In this document: positions 7,110-10,227 of the stretch, piece after piece
Layout: each line of letters starts with the position of its first letter
How positions within the stretch are numbered: the first letter of the stretch is position 1
Assembly: GCA_036521995.1 (NCBI GenBank)
Contig: DATDGR010000297.1
Location: forward strand, 1-10,227
Direction: 5' to 3'
DNA from: Gp13-AA77 sp036521995
Lineage (GTDB): Bacteria; Acidobacteriota; Terriglobia; UBA7540
DNA: 10,227 nt
The notes under the pieces: generated by a model
The model's database searches: none
What the model was told of the DNA's origin: nothing
Seen by the model: the letters and a program-made list of their open reading frames with translations, nothing else
Position numbers and translations under genes: made by a program

Positions 7110-8108
7110 TCAGGTTAGGGGAAGCAGCCCGGTTTCGCGAAACCAAGCTTCCGTTCGCCGCATACCCTCCTCCAGGTTGATCTTTGGATGGTACCCCAGA
7201 GTCTGCTCGAGGCGTGTCTCGCGAAACACCGCCGAGCCCGTGAGGAAGGCGAGCGCTCGAAGTGAGGTGGGGCTCCTGCCCTTGAACCGGCCCATAAGGT
7301 TTCGCCCGAGGAGAACGAGCTTGGCCACGCCGAGCGGCACAGACGGCAGCTTGTCCCGGCCCGCCAGGCGCGCGTAGGCGCTGAAGAATTCCCGCCAACT
7401 TGTGGCCCCGTCATTCACGATGAAGGCCTGGCCGAGCGCGCGATCGTCCGCAGCCGCGAGCAGAATCGCGTCCACCAGGTTATCGATGTAGACGTAGTTG
7501 AAGCTCCCGCGACCGCCCGCTATGAGGCGCACCTTTCCTTTGCGGATACGCTTGAATGGGATGATGCTCCAGTGCGGCGAGCCCGGACCATAAACGCAGG
7601 AAGGCCGAAGAATCGTGAAAGCGAGCCCGCGGGCCCGGCAGAAGGACCAGACGGCTTCCTCAGCGGCGAACTTCGAATCGGAGTAAGATTCACCGGCCGG
7701 ACCGCGAGGGCTGTCGTCGGTGATCTCGCCCGCTGTGGGCAACCCGAACGCCGCCACGCTCGAAATGTAGACGAAACGCTTCGCCCCGGCTCGATTTGAG
7801 GCCATGAGGATGTTCTCGGTACCGCCCACGTTCGGACCTTCATATTCGGCGCGGGTCGGCTTGGGCCCCACCTGCGCCGCAGCATGGATCACCACGGCGC
7901 AACCCTCCGCGGCGCGCTCCAGCAGGTCCTCATCGCCGAGATCCCCCATCACCACTTCGGCGCCCAGTTTCTCCAGATCCGCGCCCTTTTCCGGCCGGCG
8001 AGCCATGGCTCGAACGATATGCTCGTCTTGCAGAAGACGGCGCGCTACGGCTCCGCCGATGAAGCCGGTCGCACCCGTCACGAGGATTCGCTGTCCTTGA
8101 AGCTCCAT
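7110..8108 (-). CDS. NAD(P)-dependent epimerase/dehydratase, extended short-chain dehydrogenase family
   Basis: This 332-residue protein is a complete extended SDR. The Rossmann dinucleotide motif is GATGFIGG (residues 12-19) after strand ILVT. Asp56-Leu57 in MGDLGDED lies in the usual adenine-contact region, and IHAAAQVG (74-81) is the NNAG-equivalent. The catalytic residues are the Ser of YISSVAAFG (114-122) and the pair Tyr142/Lys146 in YSDSKFAAE. LRPSCVYGPG (167-176) and NYVYIDNLVDAI are further family landmarks. Such enzymes act on nucleotide sugars, sterol-like or dihydroflavonol-like ketones; the sequence here does not choose between them. ATG 8108 is preceded by GGGGGTG about 10 nt upstream. 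It is the first gene of a minus-strand run followed by the GNAT and CPBP genes, and it diverges from the ferredoxin reductase gene. The length is normal and no key residue is missing. Confidence 0.92.
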   Translation of the reverse strand: MELQGQRILVTGATGFIGGAVARRLLQDEHIVRAMARRPEKGADLEKLGAEVVMGDLGDEDLLERAAEGCAVVIHAAAQVGPKPTRAEYEGPNVGGTENILMASNRAGAKRFVYISSVAAFGLPTAGEITDDSPRGPAGESYSDSKFAAEEAVWSFCRARGLAFTILRPSCVYGPGSPHWSIIPFKRIRKGKVRLIAGGRGSFNYVYIDNLVDAILLAAADDRALGQAFIVNDGATSWREFFSAYARLAGRDKLPSVPLGVAKLVLLGRNLMGRFKGRSPTSLRALAFLTGSAVFRETRLEQTLGYHPKINLEEGMRRTEAWFRETGLLPLT

Positions 8109-8147
8109 GTTTGTGACACCCCCAGCGCAATCTCCCCGGCGAACCTA

Positions 8148-8176
8148 ACCATACCTGACATCGCGTGCGCCATCAA
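8148..8176 (-). promoter_or_regulatory. Candidate sigma70-type promoter for the epimerase-GNAT-CPBP operon
   Basis: On the minus strand TTGATG (8176-8171) and TATGGT (8153-8148) are separated by exactly 17 bp, each matching 4 of 6 consensus positions. The predicted start of transcription would leave a leader of roughly 35 nt before ATG 8108. The matches are moderate, so this is tentative. Confidence 0.3.
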
Positions 8177-8393
8177 CCGTTGACCAAAATCAGGTAAACG
8201 GCCCGCGCGAGTATGACTGCCCTGACCGCGTGTTAGTGAGCGGTACCCGGCGGGGCGCGAGCAAGTCTGCGCGAGAACGTCCGCCAGACAACGGATGACC
8301 TCCAAATCCTCGCGAAGTCGCTGTCGCTTGGCACCCCGCCAATCTACCGCAATCGCCTCAATTCACACTTCTTCACGGATTAGCGCCCGGAGC

Positions 8394-8409
8394 TGTGAGC
8401 CTGGTCACT
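8394..8409. promoter_or_regulatory. CRP/FNR-family-like palindrome (TGTGA-N6-TCACT)
   Basis: TGTGA (8394-8398), six bases, TCACT (8405-8409) matches 9 of the 10 core positions of the E. coli CRP consensus TGTGA-N6-TCACA. It lies in the divergent promoter region, 121 bp before the ferredoxin reductase ATG. The flanking bases do not match the A/T-rich outer consensus, and the binding specificity of this organism's regulators is unknown. Confidence 0.3.
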
Positions 8410-8428
8410 GCGCTGCCGGCAAGATGCT

Positions 8429-8451
8429 TGATATTCAATGGCTTGTATCAT
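8429..8451 (+). promoter_or_regulatory. Possible -10 element/operator upstream of the ferredoxin reductase gene
   Basis: TATCAT (8446-8451) matches 5 of 6 positions of a -10 hexamer but has no good -35 at normal spacing, as expected if an activator is needed. It overlaps a small dyad TGATA-N12-TATCA (8429-8450). The CRP-like palindrome is centred about 57 bp before the start this -10 would give. All of this is inference from short motifs. Confidence 0.2.
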
Positions 8452-8509
8452 GAACGCGGCAGCGCGAGCAGGCCATTGGGGGTGCGGCTGGCGTCGGCGC
8501 GACCGATTC

Positions 8510-8529
8510 GAGTACCATAGGGAGTACTC
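8510..8529. promoter_or_regulatory. Inverted repeat overlapping the ferredoxin reductase ribosome binding site
   Basis: GAGTAC (8510-8515) and GTACTC (8524-8529) form 6-bp arms around an 8-bp spacer, ending directly at ATG 8530. The ribosome binding site AGGGAG (8519-8524) lies in the spacer and first base of the second arm. It could be a small operator or a weak RNA hairpin controlling translation. Confidence 0.35.
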
Positions 8530-9879
8530 ATGGACTCTTTATCTGTTTACGTGGTGGGTGCCGGCCCGGCAGGGCTGTTCGCGGCCCGAAAAATCGCTGC
8601 CGCCGGTCATCAGGTGGCCATCTTCAACCGTGACATCCGGCCCGGCGGCCTGGCCGAGTACGGCATTTATCCCATGAAGCATCACATGAAAGCGGGCTTA
8701 CGGAAACAGTTCGTAAAGATCCTGGGCATGCCCAACGTCGACTACTTCGGTAACGTTCCGGTGCGGTGTCGCGAGGTGGTGACCACGGATTCGCTTCGCG
8801 CCTGGCAGCCTGCCGCCGTCGTGTTCGCCGTGGGTGCGCAGGGCACGAAAAAGCTGGGCATGCCGGGTGAGGATTCGCGTGGAGTCTATTCGGCTAAAGA
8901 CTTTGTTTACTACTACAACCGGTTACCGCCCTTTTCGTCCGCTGACTTCGCCACCGGCCGGCGGGTGGCCATTATTGGCATGGGAAACGTGATGGTGGAC
9001 GTGGCCCGCTGGCTGCTTGTCGACCAGCCGGGCGTCAAGCCGGAAGAGGTCACGGTGATCGCGCGCAGGGGGCCGTTTGAAGTCAAATTCGACAAAAAGG
9101 AGTTCGATTACGTCGAGCAGTTCTTGGACCGCCGCCTGTTTCGCGAGGAGTTAGCGCGGGTGGCCGGGGTAGTTCAGGCCGCCGGGCAGGACGTGGGCAA
9201 GTTGGCCGACTCCGTGTTCCCGTGGCTAAACACCGAGCCAGCCGCGCCGCCCGAACCGAAGCTCACCTTCCGCTTCCTTACCACCCCGGTGGCGATCGAA
9301 TCCGGCGTCGGCGATCGAATCGAACGCTTGCGTGCGGTAGATAACCTGTTGATTCGTCAGGGAGATAATACCAAAGCCCGCGCGACTGACAAGGAAACCG
9401 CCTTGCCGTTTGACACCTTGATCTTTGCCATCGGGGACGTCGCCGATCCTACCGTGGGGTTGCCATACGGAGGAAACGAATACCTGACCAACCCTGACGG
9501 GGCCGACTCTGACCGCGCCAGTTACGAGGTTCTTGATCCGGCCACGGGGCAAGCGCTCGACGGCTCGTACCTGGTCGGATGGGCCCGCAAGGCTAGCGAA
9601 GGACTAGTGGGAAAGGCGCGCTTTGACGCCGAGCACGGTTGCGACCATGTCCTTCGATATCTTGAACACGCGAGCAAGAGAGCCACGCCCACGGCGGCGG
9701 AGATGCTTCGCGCCTTGCAGGACAGGAACGACCCCGTGGTAACAAAGCTGTGGGTGGATCGGCTGTTTCAAGCGGAGGCATGCCAGGCGCAAGCGCTTGG
9801 CGTGCCGGAGTTTAAGTACGCCACGAATCAGGACATGCTAGCCGCGATTCGATCGAGCGAATCGCACTGCGCAGCGTAA
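8530..9879 (+). CDS. Ferredoxin-NADP+ reductase, adrenodoxin reductase/FprA family
   Basis: This 449-residue FAD/NAD(P)-binding oxidoreductase matches the mycobacterial FprA/adrenodoxin reductase layout, passing electrons between NADPH and a ferredoxin. The FAD-binding GAGPAG is at residues 10-15, followed by RPGGLAEYGIYPMKHHMK (37-54), DYFGNVPV (71-78) and FAVGAQGTKKLGMPGED (99-115). The NADP-binding site is IIGMGNVMVDVAR (148-160), then IARRGP (177-182), whose paired arginines correspond to those that bind the NADP 2'-phosphate in FprA. FRFLTTPVAI (247-256) and VGWARKASEGLVG (349-361) are C-terminal landmarks. There is no N-terminal ferredoxin or Fe-S domain and no membrane segment. Residues after about 380 form an extra, mostly helical tail of about 70 residues beyond the FprA core. 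ATG 8530 has AGGGAG 5 nt upstream. It stands alone; no ferredoxin gene is visible nearby. A GltD-like oxidoreductase is the alternative, but the RRGP and FRFLT motifs favour FprA. Confidence 0.9.
   Translation: MDSLSVYVVGAGPAGLFAARKIAAAGHQVAIFNRDIRPGGLAEYGIYPMKHHMKAGLRKQFVKILGMPNVDYFGNVPVRCREVVTTDSLRAWQPAAVVFAVGAQGTKKLGMPGEDSRGVYSAKDFVYYYNRLPPFSSADFATGRRVAIIGMGNVMVDVARWLLVDQPGVKPEEVTVIARRGPFEVKFDKKEFDYVEQFLDRRLFREELARVAGVVQAAGQDVGKLADSVFPWLNTEPAAPPEPKLTFRFLTTPVAIESGVGDRIERLRAVDNLLIRQGDNTKARATDKETALPFDTLIFAIGDVADPTVGLPYGGNEYLTNPDGADSDRASYEVLDPATGQALDGSYLVGWARKASEGLVGKARFDAEHGCDHVLRYLEHASKRATPTAAEMLRALQDRNDPVVTKLWVDRLFQAEACQAQALGVPEFKYATNQDMLAAIRSSESHCAA
9844..9865. repeat. 8-bp inverted repeat at the 3' end of the ferredoxin reductase gene
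   Basis: GCGATTCG (9844-9851) and CGAATCGC (9858-9865) form perfect arms around a 6-nt loop, 11 bases before the TAA at 9877-9879. No T-run follows directly (the nearest, TTTT, is over 30 bases downstream), so it is not a standard intrinsic terminator, though it could stabilise the 3' end of the message. Confidence 0.5.
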
Positions 9880-10025
9880 CTTCCCCATTCGCAGCCCTTT
9901 TGTCAGCCCAGAATTTTCCTTGTCCTTGGATTTACCTGGCCCGCAGAGGAGGAGCTCGCCTGATTCGCCTTTGGGAGGTTAGCCCGTAACAATATGATTC
10001 TAAATTAGTTAATCTGTGTATCCAC

Positions 10026-10054
10026 TTGACTCAGGTGACCCCAACCTATAGTAT
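10026..10054 (+). promoter_or_regulatory. Promoter-like element directly before the transposase start
   Basis: TTGACT (5 of 6 to the -35 consensus) and TAGTAT (10049-10054, 4 of 6) are 17 bp apart; the overlapping TATAGT at 10047-10052 matches 5 of 6 at 15-bp spacing. Transcription would start only about 1-4 bases before ATG 10063. Confidence 0.45.
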
Positions 10055-10062
10055 GCGAGCTC

Positions 10063-10227
10063 ATGGAGGATTACCCTCGGACCGCAGCGGACTTCGAGGC
10101 TCGCTTCCGCTCGGAGCAGGCCTGCCGGGAGTATCTGTTCCAACTCCGCTGGCCGGAGGGATTCCGATGCCCGGGCTGCGGTTCCGCCAAGGCCTGGCCC
10201 CTGCGTTCCATTCTCCGGCAATGTGCG
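10063..10227 (+). CDS. IS1595-family transposase, N-terminal part (truncated by window end)
   Basis: Only the first 55 residues are present. They show the N-terminal zinc-ribbon domain typical of IS1595/ISXO2-like transposases: an acidic helical start (DFEARFRSEQACREYLFQLR, residues 10-29), then WPEGFRCPGCG with Cys36 and Cys39, and QCA (Cys54) where the second Cys pair begins. The DDE-type catalytic domain would lie beyond the edge. The zinc ribbon is thought to bind the element's ends. ATG 10063 has no ribosome binding site upstream; the only GGAGG lies within the first codons. Identification is by the characteristic REYLFxLRWPEGFRCPxCG pattern and is fairly sure at family level. Confidence 0.82.
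   Translation, partial: MEDYPRTAADFEARFRSEQACREYLFQLRWPEGFRCPGCGSAKAWPLRSILRQCA

Larger units (their letters stand above)
8109..8529. other. 421-bp divergent intergenic region with no supported gene
   Basis: The region lies between the start codons of the divergent epimerase and ferredoxin reductase genes. Short open frames here have no ribosome binding site or recognisable product. I see promoter-like and operator-like elements, listed separately: a minus-strand promoter at 8148-8176, a CRP-like palindrome at 8394-8409, a possible plus-strand -10 element at 8446-8451, and an inverted repeat at 8510-8529. The stretch 8180-8390 holds nothing I can identify. Confidence 0.6.
10010..10227 (+). 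mobile_element. Left end of an IS1595-type insertion sequence, cut by the window edge
   Basis: The transposase N-terminus starting at 10063 marks an IS1595-family element that runs off the right edge. Its left terminal inverted repeat should lie between the A+T-rich patch around 9990-10020 and the ATG, but it cannot be placed without the right end, so the start given is approximate. The A+T-rich patch contrasts with the G+C-rich surroundings and may be the target or the element's own end. Confidence 0.6.

Noticed and set aside
8078..8305. Short minus-strand frame in the divergent intergenic region overlapping the epimerase start
   Set aside because: No ribosome binding site, no recognisable product, and it overlaps the start of a solid gene in another frame.
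8327..8345. Sigma54-type promoter suggested by TTGGCACC
   Set aside because: The matching TTGC -12 element at the required spacing is missing.
9880..10062. Intrinsic terminator after the ferredoxin reductase gene
   Set aside because: The only good hairpin is inside the coding end (9844-9865) and is not followed by a T-tract; nothing convincing lies in the gap.
1..10227. Defence system, CRISPR array, phage or toxin-antitoxin genes
   Set aside because: I looked for spaced repeats, nuclease or helicase motifs and small paired genes and found none; CPBP proteins can be immunity factors, but no bacteriocin gene is nearby.

Overview
This is an ordinary-looking, gene-dense chromosomal stretch from a high-G+C bacterium. 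It ends at the right edge in the beginning of an insertion sequence. Strong G/C preference at third codon positions, a Tat-exported glycosylasparaginase and a very large CPBP-type membrane protein would all fit a soil Acidobacteriota-like organism (Solibacter/Bryobacter type). That placement is inference from gene content only; no rRNA or marker gene is present to confirm it.

Left part (plus strand, 1-3163). The 3' part of an unrecognised gene is butted directly against a complete hydantoinase B/oxoprolinase-family gene: the stop codon is followed at once by ATG. A 41-bp gap then leads to a Tat-signal N4-(beta-N-acetylglucosaminyl)-L-asparaginase with its full active site. The three genes look like one transcription unit for breaking amide bonds in nitrogenous compounds (cyclic amides by the hydantoinase type, glycosyl-asparagine by the exported enzyme). 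The hyuA-type partner is not visible and may lie off the left edge.

Middle part (minus strand, 3189-8108). Read in transcription order this is an extended short-chain dehydrogenase/NAD-dependent epimerase, a GNAT acetyltransferase 25 bp downstream, and a roughly 1,100-residue CPBP/CAAX-type membrane protein 56 bp further on. The large protein is the most unusual item. The whole extracytoplasmic-plus-membrane unit is duplicated in tandem: the first copy keeps the protease motifs, and the second has lost the key glutamates. The asparaginase and this operon converge with only 25 bp between them and no recognisable terminator.

Right part. A 421-bp divergent intergenic region (8109-8529) holds a plausible sigma70-like promoter for the minus-strand operon. 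It also has a TGTGA-N6-TCACT palindrome resembling a CRP/FNR-family site, and a short inverted repeat touching the ribosome binding site of the next gene. That gene is an adrenodoxin reductase/FprA-type ferredoxin-NADP reductase (8530-9879). After a 183-bp gap containing an A+T-rich patch, an IS1595-type transposase begins at 10063. It has a promoter-like element so close to its ATG that the mRNA could be nearly leaderless.

I saw no CRISPR array, tRNA or rRNA gene, phage gene or defence cassette. No clear new multi-gene system stands out. The best leads are the duplicated CPBP protein and the unrecognised gene coupled to the hydantoinase.
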